Assembly: GCA_037439425.1 (NCBI GenBank) | Contig: JBBIWA010000079.1 | Coordinates: 1 to 25,409 of the forward strand | Origin: JBBIWA01 sp037439425 | GTDB taxonomy: Bacteria > Acidobacteriota > Blastocatellia > RBC074 | Length of the DNA stretch: 25,409 nucleotides | Direction of reading: 5' to 3' | Shown here: positions 8,316-15,785 of the stretch, one piece after another | How positions within the stretch are numbered: the first letter of the stretch is position 1 | How the letters are laid out: the number at the start of each line of letters is the position of its first letter | Position numbers and translations under genes: made by a program | Notes under the pieces: generated by a model | Told to the model about the DNA's origin: nothing | What the model saw: the letters and a program-made list of their open reading frames with translations, nothing else | Databases searched by the model: none

Positions 8316-9476
8316 ATGAGCATCCCCGCAGGCATCTACATTCACATCCCGTTCTGCACCCGGCGCTGTCATTACTGCAATTTCGCCACGGGCGGCTATG
8401 AAGCGGAGCTGGCGCGGCGTTATGTTGCGGCTCTCTCAACCGAGATTGTGCGTGCTCGTGAGAGACAGCCTGTCTCCTCCTCAGCGTTTGAGGCTATGCG
8501 AGCGGTGGATACGATCTACTTCGGGGGCGGGACTCCGACCACATTAACGGTTGAGCAGTTGTCAAGCTTGCTAGCTGTCTGCCGCCAGCAGTTTGATATT
8601 CTCCCCGGCGCTGAAGTCACGGTGGAAGCCAATCCTGGCTCGGTCTCGCGCGCCTACCTGGAAGGGTTGCGTGCAGCAGGGATCAATCGGTTAAGTTTTG
8701 GGGTGCAATCTTTCGATGACGGCGAGTTGCAGATGCTCGGGCGCACACACACGGCGCGCGAAGCGCGCCTGGCAGTGGAGCTGGCGCGCGCTGCCGGTTT
8801 TACTAACCTGAGCCTGGACCTGATTGCAGGACTACCAGAACAAAAGATGGAGACTTGGCGGCGCAATCTGGAAGAGGCTTTTGCGCTCCAGCCTAATCAC
8901 CTCTCGGTCTACCTGCTCGAACTATACCAAGACGCCCCGCTCCTACACCGCATCGAGCGCGGCCAGTTGCGCGCGATTGACGAAGAGCTGGCTGTCGAGA
9001 TGTATTTCGTGCTGCTGGATGAAGCAGCCGCGCGCGGCTACGAGCACTACGAACTGTCGAACTGGGCGCAGCCCGGATACGAGTCACGTCATAATCTGAA
9101 GTACTGGACGGGCGCGCCGTACTGGGCTTTTGGAGTCTCCGCGGCTGGCTATAATGGATCAGCTCGCTGGTCGAATACCCGCAACCTTCATGAGTATTTG
9201 GCCCGCCTGGAAGGGGGGCAGTCGCCAGTCGTCACCTGGATTGAACTCAATGACGATGATCGCCATAGCGAATCCCTCTTTCTCCGGCTAAGGCTGAAAG
9301 ATGGGATTGACCTGAGGGCCCATCGAACCCGCTTCGGCGTGGATGTGCTCGAGCGTTACGGAGTGGAGCTGCAGCGACTGCGCGAGGCAGGATTGATTGA
9401 ACTTGATGGCGAGAGCTTAAGACTCTCACGCGCGGGGACGGTGTTGGCTAATGAAGTGTTTGAGGTATTTGTCTGA
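8316..9476 (+). CDS. hemW: HemW-like radical SAM heme chaperone
   Basis: The 386-residue protein starts MSIPAGIYIHIPFC and carries the radical SAM cluster motif CTRRCHYC (Cys 14, 18, 21), followed by N-F. It also has the GGGTPTTL glycine motif and the HNLKYW motif found in HemW and related to heme binding. The reading frame stays open well upstream (an ATG at 8217 would add 33 residues). However, family members begin only a few residues before IHIPFC, so ATG 8316 is preferred. HemW proteins are often labelled oxygen-independent coproporphyrinogen III oxidase; they are thought to insert heme into respiratory proteins rather than decarboxylate coproporphyrinogen. The gene is 51 bp upstream of the threonine aldolase gene and may be cotranscribed with it. 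Confidence 0.9.
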   Translation: MSIPAGIYIHIPFCTRRCHYCNFATGGYEAELARRYVAALSTEIVRARERQPVSSSAFEAMRAVDTIYFGGGTPTTLTVEQLSSLLAVCRQQFDILPGAEVTVEANPGSVSRAYLEGLRAAGINRLSFGVQSFDDGELQMLGRTHTAREARLAVELARAAGFTNLSLDLIAGLPEQKMETWRRNLEEAFALQPNHLSVYLLELYQDAPLLHRIERGQLRAIDEELAVEMYFVLLDEAAARGYEHYELSNWAQPGYESRHNLKYWTGAPYWAFGVSAAGYNGSARWSNTRNLHEYLARLEGGQSPVVTWIELNDDDRHSESLFLRLRLKDGIDLRAHRTRFGVDVLERYGVELQRLREAGLIELDGESLRLSRAGTVLANEVFEVFV

Positions 9477-9512
9477 GCTCAGCCCCCGGCCTGCGGTGGA
9501 AAAGCCTGGGAA

Positions 9513-9518
9513 GATAAT
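9513..9518 (+). promoter_or_regulatory. -10-like element (GATAAT) close to the threonine aldolase start
   Basis: GATAAT lies 9 nt before the ATG at 9528, and no Shine-Dalgarno sequence is present. The geometry matches the hemW start and could indicate leaderless transcription. No -35 is evident, so this may be chance. Confidence 0.3.
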
Positions 9519-9527
9519 GGGTGCTTT

Positions 9528-10565
9528 ATGGAGCTGATAGACCTGCGTAGTGATACGGTGACTAAACCGACACCCGCGATGCGGCGCGCGATGGCCGAAG
9601 CTGAGGTCGGCGACGACGTTTACGGTGAGGACCCGACTGTCAATCGGCTGCAAGATCGCGCCGCAGAGATCTTTGAAAAGGAAGCGGCCTTGTTTGTCCC
9701 TTCCGGCACGATGGGCAATCAGATCTGCATCAAGTTGCATACCCAACCGGGGACAGAAGTAGTGCTGGAAGAGCGCAGTCACATCTATAATTATGAACTG
9801 GGGATGATGGCTACTCTGTCGGGCGTCTTGCCCCGCCCGGTCCGGGGCGAAGATGGCTTGCTCAATTGGAATTTGATTGCTGGCGCGGTTCATCATCAGG
9901 CTCCGTATTACGTGACGCCGAGCTCGCTGATCGCGATGGAGAATACCCATAACATGGCGGGTGGAGCTGTGTTGTCGCTGGCCGCGGCGCGCGAAATTTG
10001 TGAGCGCGCTGCTGCATTGGGCTTGCCTGTACATCTGGATGGGGCGCGGATCTTTAATGCTGCTGTCGCGCTCAACACGACCGTGGCCGAGATCGCGCGG
10101 CCCTTCGATTCTGTCATGTTTTGCCTCTCGAAAGGACTGGGCGCGCCCGTCGGCTCGCTGATCTTGGGCCGGCGCGAGTTCATCAAGGAAGCGCAGGTCT
10201 GGCGCAAACGGCTAGGCGGGGGGATGCGTCAGGCGGGCGTGCTTGCGGCTGCAGGGCTGGTAGCTCTGGAAGAGTCGCCGAAAGTTTTACCCGAAGATCA
10301 TGCCCACGCGCGTCGCCTGGCTGAAGGGCTGGCCGAGCTGCGCGGCGTGCAGATTGACCCGGAGAAGGTGCAGACTAATATTGTCATCTTCGATATCGCT
10401 GCCACCGGGATGACGACAGCCGCTTTCTCGGCTGCGCTCAGAGAGCGCGGCGTGCTGGCCAATGGGATCAATGCCCGCGAGATGCGGATGGTGACGCATT
10501 ACGACATCAAGCGTGCCGGAATTGAAAGAGCGCTGCAGGCAGCACGCGAAATTTTGGAATCGTAG
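9528..10565 (+). CDS. ltaE: Low-specificity L-threonine aldolase
   Basis: This 345-residue PLP enzyme of the beta-eliminating lyase/aldolase fold cleaves L-threonine or L-allo-threonine to glycine and acetaldehyde. It starts with the family hallmark DLRSDTVTKPTPAMRRAM, followed by GDDVYGEDPTVNRL. HLDGARIFNA carries the Asp that contacts the pyridine nitrogen. The PLP-binding lysine lies in CLSKGLGAPVGS (Lys 202). Length and motifs are complete. There is no recognisable ribosome-binding site before the ATG. The gene ends 12 bp before cmk, so the two are probably in one transcript with ribE and ribB. Confidence 0.94.
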   Translation: MELIDLRSDTVTKPTPAMRRAMAEAEVGDDVYGEDPTVNRLQDRAAEIFEKEAALFVPSGTMGNQICIKLHTQPGTEVVLEERSHIYNYELGMMATLSGVLPRPVRGEDGLLNWNLIAGAVHHQAPYYVTPSSLIAMENTHNMAGGAVLSLAAAREICERAAALGLPVHLDGARIFNAAVALNTTVAEIARPFDSVMFCLSKGLGAPVGSLILGRREFIKEAQVWRKRLGGGMRQAGVLAAAGLVALEESPKVLPEDHAHARRLAEGLAELRGVQIDPEKVQTNIVIFDIAATGMTTAAFSAALRERGVLANGINAREMRMVTHYDIKRAGIERALQAAREILES

Positions 10566-10577
10566 GGAGGCAGTGGT

Positions 10578-11258
10578 TTGACTGAGCGCAGATTGATTAT
10601 TGCCATTGATGGGCCTGCAGGTGCGGGCAAAAGCACCGCGGCGCGCAAGCTCGCGCGGCGGCTCAATTATCTTTACATCGACACGGGAGCGATGTATCGC
10701 GCCGTGGCGTGGAAAGTGTTGGCGGCAGAGATTCCGCTTGATGATGCTGAACGCATTGGCCAACTGGCTGCCCAGTCGCGGATTGAATTGACCGGCAGTG
10801 TGGATGCGATGCGCGTACTGATCGACGGGCGCGACATCACGGTTGAGCTCCGCGCGCCGCAAGTGAGTCAGGCAGCTTCGATTGTTTCTGCCATCCCGGC
10901 TGTGCGGCGCGCGCTGGTAGCGCGTCAGCAAGAGATGGGGCGCGCCGGCGGAGTGGTAATGGAAGGGCGCGACATCGGCACTCACGTCTTTCCGCAGGCT
11001 GACATCAAATTCTTCCTGGATGCCTCGGCCGAAGCACGCAGTCAGCGCCGTTTTGCAGAAGATGTGGCGCGCGGGGTAGCAGGAGCTTCGCTTGCTGCTA
11101 CGCGCGCCGAGCTCCAAGAGCGCGATCTGCGCGATCGAACGCGCGCCGATTCGCCGCTGATCAAGGCCGCAGATGCCATCTATCTTGATTCGTCGGCGCT
11201 GACTGTTGAGCAAGTGGTTGAGCGTATGGTGGAGGTGGTAAAGGCAAAGACTCGCTAG
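10578..11258 (+). CDS. cmk: Cytidylate kinase
   Basis: This 226-residue enzyme phosphorylates CMP and dCMP with ATP. The P-loop GPAGAGKST is at residues 12-20, followed by YIDTGAMYRAVAW, the typical cytidylate kinase nucleotide-monophosphate site. GRDIGTHVFP and the late RDRTRADSPL motif are also family hallmarks. The start is a TTG codon with a strong GGGAGG at 10565-10570, seven bases upstream. No in-frame ATG precedes the P-loop region. The stop codon is one base before the ribE ATG, so translational coupling is likely. Confidence 0.95.
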   Translation: MTERRLIIAIDGPAGAGKSTAARKLARRLNYLYIDTGAMYRAVAWKVLAAEIPLDDAERIGQLAAQSRIELTGSVDAMRVLIDGRDITVELRAPQVSQAASIVSAIPAVRRALVARQQEMGRAGGVVMEGRDIGTHVFPQADIKFFLDASAEARSQRRFAEDVARGVAGASLAATRAELQERDLRDRTRADSPLIKAADAIYLDSSALTVEQVVERMVEVVKAKTR

Positions 11259-11259
11259 T

Positions 11260-11904
11260 ATGTTCACCGGGATCATCGAAGAGTTGGGGACCATTAAGAA
11301 GCTGGTTGCGGCTCGCGATGGCGCGCGGCTTGAAGTCTCCGCGCGCGCGGTGCTGGCCGAGGCCAGGATAGGTGAGAGCATCGCAGTCAACGGAGTTTGC
11401 CTGACCGTGGTGGAGAAGAGCGCGGATTGGTTTGCGGCAGATGTTTCAGCCGAGACGCTGCGTCGCACGAGTTTCAAACAGGCCCGTGTAGGCACTCGGG
11501 TCAATCTCGAACCTCCGCTCACGCCATCCTCACCTCTGGGCGGCCACATCGTGCAAGGCCACGTAGATGGGATCGGCAAATTTCTCGCGGCGCGACCAGA
11601 AGGTGAAGGCTACCTGATGCGCTTCGGCTTCCCGCAGGAGCTGGGGCGTTACCTTGTCGAGAAAGGCTCGATTGCAGTTGATGGCATCAGCCTGACGCTA
11701 GCCGCGTTAGGCAGCGACTGGTTTGAGATTGCTGTGATCCCGCACACCTGGAAGGTTACCAATCTCAGTACGCTCAAAAGCGGCGACGCGGTCAACCTGG
11801 AGGTAGACATTCTGGCCAAATATGTTGAACGGATGTTGCAAGCCTACTGCGGCGAACCGAAAAGCCGGTTGACTTTGGAGAAGTTGAAGGAGATGGGATA
11901 CTGA
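11260..11904 (+). CDS. ribE: Riboflavin synthase, alpha subunit
   Basis: The 214-residue protein has the two tandem lumazine-binding barrels of riboflavin synthase, which dismutates two 6,7-dimethyl-8-ribityllumazine molecules into riboflavin. The first barrel starts MFTGIIEELG and contains NGVCLTVV. The second carries GGHIVQGHVDGIG (about residue 93) and DGISLTLA. Both are complete and the length is standard. The ATG is one base after the cmk stop. No FMN riboswitch was seen upstream, so regulation through the operon promoter is more likely. Confidence 0.95.
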   Translation: MFTGIIEELGTIKKLVAARDGARLEVSARAVLAEARIGESIAVNGVCLTVVEKSADWFAADVSAETLRRTSFKQARVGTRVNLEPPLTPSSPLGGHIVQGHVDGIGKFLAARPEGEGYLMRFGFPQELGRYLVEKGSIAVDGISLTLAALGSDWFEIAVIPHTWKVTNLSTLKSGDAVNLEVDILAKYVERMLQAYCGEPKSRLTLEKLKEMGY

Positions 11905-11962
11905 AGCGGGGCTGAGAGAAGTAGGTCGGCTCACCCAACTTTTACTGTCCGGTCTCGACCTT

Positions 11963-13099
11963 ATGCCATTTGCCACCATCGAACAAGCCATCGAAGATTT
12001 CCGCGCCGGGCGCCTGGTGATTATTGTTGACGATGAGGATCGAGAAAATGAAGGTGACCTGGCGTGCGCGGCGGAGAAGGTGACTCCTGAAATTATCAAT
12101 TTCATGGCCCGCGAAGGTCGCGGTCTGATCTGTTTGCCGATGACCGAAGAGCGGTGCGATGAATTGAATCTGCCGCTTCAGGTTTCAGAGCAAGATAATA
12201 GCTCGCACTTCGGCACTGCTTTCACAGTCTCGATTGAAGCGCGGCACGGAGTCACCACGGGCATTTCAGCTTCGGACCGCGCGCGGACGATTTTGACGGC
12301 TGTGGATCCGCAAACGAAGCCATCAGACCTGGTGCGTCCCGGTCATGTCTTTCCGCTGCGAGCGCGCAGAGGTGGCGTGTTAATGCGCCCCGGACAGACT
12401 GAGGCCAGTGTGGATCTGGCGCGCATAGCCGGCCTCACCCCCGCGGCGGTGATCTGCGAAATTATGAATGACGATGGGACGATGGCGCGCCTGCCCCAAC
12501 TGATCGAATTCGCCCGCAAGCATGGTCTTCACATCGTTTCGGTAGCGGACCTGATCCGTTACCGCATGCGCACCGAAGTGCTGGTGCGTTGCATTGCAGA
12601 AGCTCCCGTACCAACGCGCTATGGTAGCTATCATGCTATGGCATTTGAGAACATCCTCAACCACGAAGTGCATCTGGCCATGGTCATGGGCAAAGTCACG
12701 CCGGAGGAACCAACGCTTGTGCGGGTCCACACGCAATCGGTCTTAAGCGATGTCTTCGGCAGCCTGCGCGATGACCACGGAGCGCAACTGCAAAAGGCGC
12801 TGCGGCTGATTGAAAAGGAAGGACGTGGGATCGTGCTCTACCTGAAACAGGAGATGAAAGGCGTGGGCCTGGCCGATCAATTACGCGCTTACCGATCAGC
12901 GGATGAAACTAGCAACTCACCCGATAGCAGGCCAGAGAGCCGCGATACGATGCATGAAGTGCGCGATTACGGAACGGGCGCGCAGATTCTGCATGAGCTA
13001 GGGGTGCGCAAACTACGCTTGCTGTCCAATCATCCGCCCAAGCTGCACGCCCTCGAAGGTTTCGGTCTGGAGATCGTGGATCACATTCCCCTCACCTGA
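11963..13099 (+). CDS. ribB: 3,4-dihydroxy-2-butanone-4-phosphate synthase fused to a degenerate GTP cyclohydrolase II domain
   Basis: Residues about 1-203 are the DHBP synthase half, with DDEDRENEGD, TTGISASDRARTI and RPGHVFPLRA intact. It should make the four-carbon precursor of riboflavin from ribulose 5-phosphate. Residues about 208-378 are GTP cyclohydrolase II-like, but the zinc ligands are gone. Where RibA has H-S-E-C and then C-D-C, this protein has HTQS and SLRDDHG, so all three cysteines are replaced. The RQEGR motif is also altered (KQEMKG). This half is therefore probably inactive, as in RibBX-type proteins. In the first half the metal-ligand motif GHTEA reads GQTEA, which I believe also occurs in some active homologues. 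The start ATG has no clear ribosome-binding site. It closes the cmk-ribE operon, 58 bp after ribE. Confidence 0.88.
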   Translation: MPFATIEQAIEDFRAGRLVIIVDDEDRENEGDLACAAEKVTPEIINFMAREGRGLICLPMTEERCDELNLPLQVSEQDNSSHFGTAFTVSIEARHGVTTGISASDRARTILTAVDPQTKPSDLVRPGHVFPLRARRGGVLMRPGQTEASVDLARIAGLTPAAVICEIMNDDGTMARLPQLIEFARKHGLHIVSVADLIRYRMRTEVLVRCIAEAPVPTRYGSYHAMAFENILNHEVHLAMVMGKVTPEEPTLVRVHTQSVLSDVFGSLRDDHGAQLQKALRLIEKEGRGIVLYLKQEMKGVGLADQLRAYRSADETSNSPDSRPESRDTMHEVRDYGTGAQILHELGVRKLRLLSNHPPKLHALEGFGLEIVDHIPLT

Positions 13100-13187
13100 A
13101 GAAGAAGCGGCTGATCTGCCTGGGGGCCCTTGCTTCATTCCGAGCTGGCAAGCCGATCAATCGCTCTGTCCGTTCTGCCTGACCTTC

Positions 13188-13196
13188 TGATATGAT
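13188..13196 (+). promoter_or_regulatory. Extended -10 promoter in front of the candidate structured RNA
   Basis: TGATATGAT fits the extended -10 pattern TGN-TATNAT. No -35 is recognisable 17 bases upstream, as is common for extended -10 promoters. Transcription would start near 13203, three bases before the closing helix of the structured region at 13206. Confidence 0.5.
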
Positions 13197-13202
13197 CTAG
13201 TC

Positions 13203-13490
13203 TGCGTGCGGGGCGGTGGAGTCGGTCTGTGGTTGCGGGCTGACAGTTCAGCCCTAGCTCATGGTAGAACGGGCCAAAAGAGCCCACGTAAATCGGCCCA
13301 GGTGGGAGCAAGAGTTTGCTTGCAACTAACCACGTGAGCCGGTGAGCACGGCCGTTCTTAGGAGTAAGTCCTGCCGGGAGATCAACCGATCAACTGAGAC
13401 TCGCCATAACCAAAGCGGGCAGCAGGCAAGTGTGGGGTCGAAGACCAGGTCAGCGACACTACCGCTACGCGCCGCCTCCGCCACAAAGAG
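13203..13490 (+). ncRNA. Candidate structured non-coding RNA or long leader (about 285 nt)
   Basis: GTGCGGGGCGGTG (13206-13218) can pair with CGCCGCCTCCGCCAC (13470-13484) as a 13-bp helix with two single bulged C residues, closing the whole region. Inside are further stems: GGGCTGA/TCAGCCC (about 13238-13255), GGGC/GCCC (about 13270-13284), GTGG/CCAC enclosing GCAAG/CTTGC (about 13301-13334), AGGA/TCCT (about 13360-13373) and AGTGT/ACACT enclosing GGTC-GAA-GACC (about 13429-13460). The region has no convincing coding sequence. It follows an extended -10 promoter and ends about 28 bp before the next ATG. It does not match RNase P, tmRNA, SRP RNA or a cobalamin or FMN riboswitch as I know them. 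It could be a free RNA or a leader of the membrane operon. Confidence 0.45.
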
Positions 13491-13512
13491 TGTTGCTCTA
13501 CTGATCACAACC

Positions 13513-14712
13513 ATGAATTATCTCGATTCATTGGCGCCGCTGTCGGCTGGCGATATCATTGATCGCTCGGTGCGGCTTTATCGGCAGCACTTTATTACTC
13601 TGCTGCGGATCGTGCTGCTGCCCAGCCTGATTGCCTATGCTGGCTGGATCGCCTGCACGGTCGGCTGGCGCGGTTTCACCTTCTCTGAACAAAGCGACGC
13701 CCAATTCCTGCTTCACCTGGTGCTGGTGGTTGGCGGGTTGGGTCTCTTCTTCACCGGGAAGATAGCCTTCTATGTCATGCTTGGTGGGACCTCTCGCGCT
13801 TTGGTCAATCACTTTCTCGACGGCTCACCGTTGCGGGCGCGCGATGTTTTTCGCGCAGTGCGGGAGCGGATCTGGTCACTGATCGGTGCGGTGATCATGG
13901 TGCTACTACTGTTAATCTCCGTGGCCGGACTAATTGGCAACGCGGTCATGGTGATCGCTATTGCCTATCTCGGCCTAGCAGGGCTGATCAGTAATCTGCC
14001 GGTCTGGATTCAAGTTACAATTCATGTCATTTTCGGTGGATTATTTGCAGTGGGGTTGTTGGTGTTGCTGCTGCTCATCTATGGGCGAATCATCTACCTG
14101 CCACAGGCCCTGATGGTAGAGGGGAAGGGCGTCTTCAGCGCGCTCAGCCGCAGCTTTACTCTGGCCGGTAGTGATCTGCGCCGAATTGGCGCGATCTTCC
14201 TCTTTGAATTTTACGTAGCCTGGTCGCTGCTCTTGCTGCTGGTCGTTCCGTTTGACGTTTACGCTTACCTGCGGGGCGTGGAGATAGCTCCATTTGCGAT
14301 GGACCGACCCCTTTGGTACAGCATCGTCTATCAAACCTTGACCCAGGTAAGCGAGATTCTGCTAGCCCCTACAGCGCTGCTTGGGTTCACGCTGCTCTAC
14401 ATTGATAGTCGCGTCCGGAAAGAAGGCTTCGACATTGAACTGCTGGCGAACCGTTATTTGCCCGCCTTCAACCTGCTTCCGCCACTGGAGATCAGGCGGC
14501 CACTGCCTGCCACTAAACCACCTTTCCCTTCGATCCTGGGTCTGGATGATTACCGGCCAGCACGAATTCAGCACTTGGCACCAGCAGTGGAGAACACCAC
14601 TGCCCTGACGTCAACTACCCAGACAGTTACAGGCAGTAGCATCTGTTATAGATGTGGCACAGGCGCCAGCGCGGGAGACATCTTTTGCCGCTATTGCGGC
14701 GAGAAGATATAG
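13513..14712 (+). CDS. Multi-pass membrane protein with C-terminal zinc ribbon
   Basis: The 399-residue protein begins MNYLDSLAPLSAGDIIDRSVRLYRQHF (split: MNYLDSLAPLSAG, DIIDRSVRLYRQHF). This resembles the start of glycerophosphodiester phosphodiesterase membrane-domain (GlpQ-membrane) proteins, which lack the catalytic domain. Roughly six hydrophobic segments follow, for example IVLLPSLIAYAGWIACTVGW and GLFAVGLLVLLLLIYG. The C-terminus ends in CYRCGTGASAGDIFCRYCGEKI (split: CYRCGTGASAG, DIFCRYCGEKI), a double-CxxC zinc ribbon expected to face the cytoplasm. The frame is open upstream to 13342, but that part overlaps the structured RNA and has no family character, so ATG 13513 is chosen. It is three bases upstream of the DUF4129 gene, clearly one operon. 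The function is unknown. Confidence 0.85.
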   Translation: MNYLDSLAPLSAGDIIDRSVRLYRQHFITLLRIVLLPSLIAYAGWIACTVGWRGFTFSEQSDAQFLLHLVLVVGGLGLFFTGKIAFYVMLGGTSRALVNHFLDGSPLRARDVFRAVRERIWSLIGAVIMVLLLLISVAGLIGNAVMVIAIAYLGLAGLISNLPVWIQVTIHVIFGGLFAVGLLVLLLLIYGRIIYLPQALMVEGKGVFSALSRSFTLAGSDLRRIGAIFLFEFYVAWSLLLLLVVPFDVYAYLRGVEIAPFAMDRPLWYSIVYQTLTQVSEILLAPTALLGFTLLYIDSRVRKEGFDIELLANRYLPAFNLLPPLEIRRPLPATKPPFPSILGLDDYRPARIQHLAPAVENTTALTSTTQTVTGSSICYRCGTGASAGDIFCRYCGEKI

Positions 14713-14715
14713 ACC

Positions 14716-15771
14716 ATGGAGAGAGGCAGAGACGCAGAGAGAGTGAGAGAGCAAAGGAAAGTTCTCCGGCCACATGCGCTTGCGCTACTCGTCTCCTGGG
14801 TGATTCTCACAATCGCTGCCACTGCTGCTACAGCCTTTGAAGAGTACTTGAATCGGATCGAGCAAGCAGCCCAGATGACGGCAGCTTTAAGCAAGTATGA
14901 GGAGGGGGAAGGCGGCGCGGCTCGCACACTCGCCACCATCAAAGAGATGCTCCCCACAACCGAAGACATCCAATTCGGTCAGGATGTCGTTCACGTTGAT
15001 AACTTATGGCTTCACCAAGCCATCAACGACCTCAGCCCGGAACAAGCAGAGCGCAAATATCAGATCGCTGTGCTCGCAGCCCGACTGGAAGCTCTGGCGC
15101 AGCGCTTACGGGCGACCAGGGATCAAGCAGCGCACGATAGGGCGGCAGGAGGCGCGCTGCTGGAGCGCATCCTGGCGCGCCCTGAATACCAGCCGGAAGA
15201 AAAGAGAGAATCTATCATTCAACAGTATCTTGCCAGAGTGATCCAGGAATTAGTGCGCCTGCTTGCTCAGCTCTTTCCATCAGGCTCCATTTCTGGCAGA
15301 GCGCCAGGCCCGACCACACTTAACCTGCTCAGGCTTTTGATCCTGCTACTGGTCAGCGCGGCGCTCATCTTTGGCGGAATCAAACTGGCACGATACTTTA
15401 ACCGCCGCGCAAGCCGGGAAGAGAAGAAGAGTGCACCGCGCGAAGTTTTGGGTGAGCAGCTGGCCGAAGACTTGACGGCTGAAGAGCTGCTGAAGGAAGC
15501 TGTTGAGCTGGCGCGAGAGGGCGATTACCGGAATGCCATCCGCCGCGCTTACATCGCTATCCTTTACGAGCTGGAGCAACGCGGTAAACTGCGGCTGCAC
15601 CGCTCAAAGACCAATCACGATTATCTGCGTGAACTGGGTAGCGAAAGCTCTCTCTATCCAATCTTCGCATACTTGACTGGCGTTTATGAGCGGGCCTGGT
15701 ACGGGCATGCCCGTACCACAGTTGAAGATTATTCTGGCTTCATGCAGCGCTGCCGTGAAGTGGCAGGCTGA
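14716..15771 (+). CDS. DUF4129 domain-containing membrane protein
   Basis: The 351-residue protein has an N-terminal membrane segment at about residues 18-38 (LALLVSWVILTIAATAATAF). A mostly helical extracytoplasmic region follows, to about 195. A second membrane segment lies near 200-225 (LLRLLILLLVSAALIFGG). The C-terminal DUF4129 domain spans about 250-350, with the typical AIRRAYIAILYELEQRG and YERAWYG motifs. DUF4129 proteins usually accompany MoxR ATPase, DUF58 and transglutaminase-like genes. The job here is unknown, perhaps envelope-associated assembly or degradation (inference). It follows the zinc-ribbon membrane gene by 3 bp. The first ten codons are rich in GAG/AGA repeats and unlike the rest, so the exact start is uncertain. 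Confidence 0.85.
   Translation: MERGRDAERVREQRKVLRPHALALLVSWVILTIAATAATAFEEYLNRIEQAAQMTAALSKYEEGEGGAARTLATIKEMLPTTEDIQFGQDVVHVDNLWLHQAINDLSPEQAERKYQIAVLAARLEALAQRLRATRDQAAHDRAAGGALLERILARPEYQPEEKRESIIQQYLARVIQELVRLLAQLFPSGSISGRAPGPTTLNLLRLLILLLVSAALIFGGIKLARYFNRRASREEKKSAPREVLGEQLAEDLTAEELLKEAVELAREGDYRNAIRRAYIAILYELEQRGKLRLHRSKTNHDYLRELGSESSLYPIFAYLTGVYERAWYGHARTTVEDYSGFMQRCREVAG
15697..15718. repeat. 22-bp perfect palindrome inside the DUF4129 gene
   Basis: The sequence TGGTACGGGCA / TGCCCGTACCA is exactly self-complementary over 22 bases. It lies in the codons for the conserved WYGHAR part of the DUF4129 motif. A perfect palindrome of this length in coding sequence is unlikely by chance. 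It could be a small palindromic insertion, a protein-binding site or an mRNA hairpin. Confidence 0.85.
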
Positions 15772-15785
15772 CTTTAGAGTCTCTG

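Noticed and set aside
10287..11579. 430-residue minus-strand ORF
   Set aside because: It overlaps ltaE, cmk and ribE, which have clear family motifs on the plus strand.
11905..11962. TPP- or FMN-type riboswitch between ribE and ribB
   Set aside because: Only a CTGAGA string matches; the gap is far too short and lacks the other conserved stems.
13250..13290. tRNA-like D-arm (TAGCTCATGGTAGAAC)
   Set aside because: The D-stem has a mismatch, U33 is missing and there is no T-arm.
13203..13490. RNase P, SRP RNA or tmRNA
   Set aside because: AGGAGTAAGTCC and ACCAGGTCAG only resemble pieces of these RNAs. The other conserved blocks are absent.
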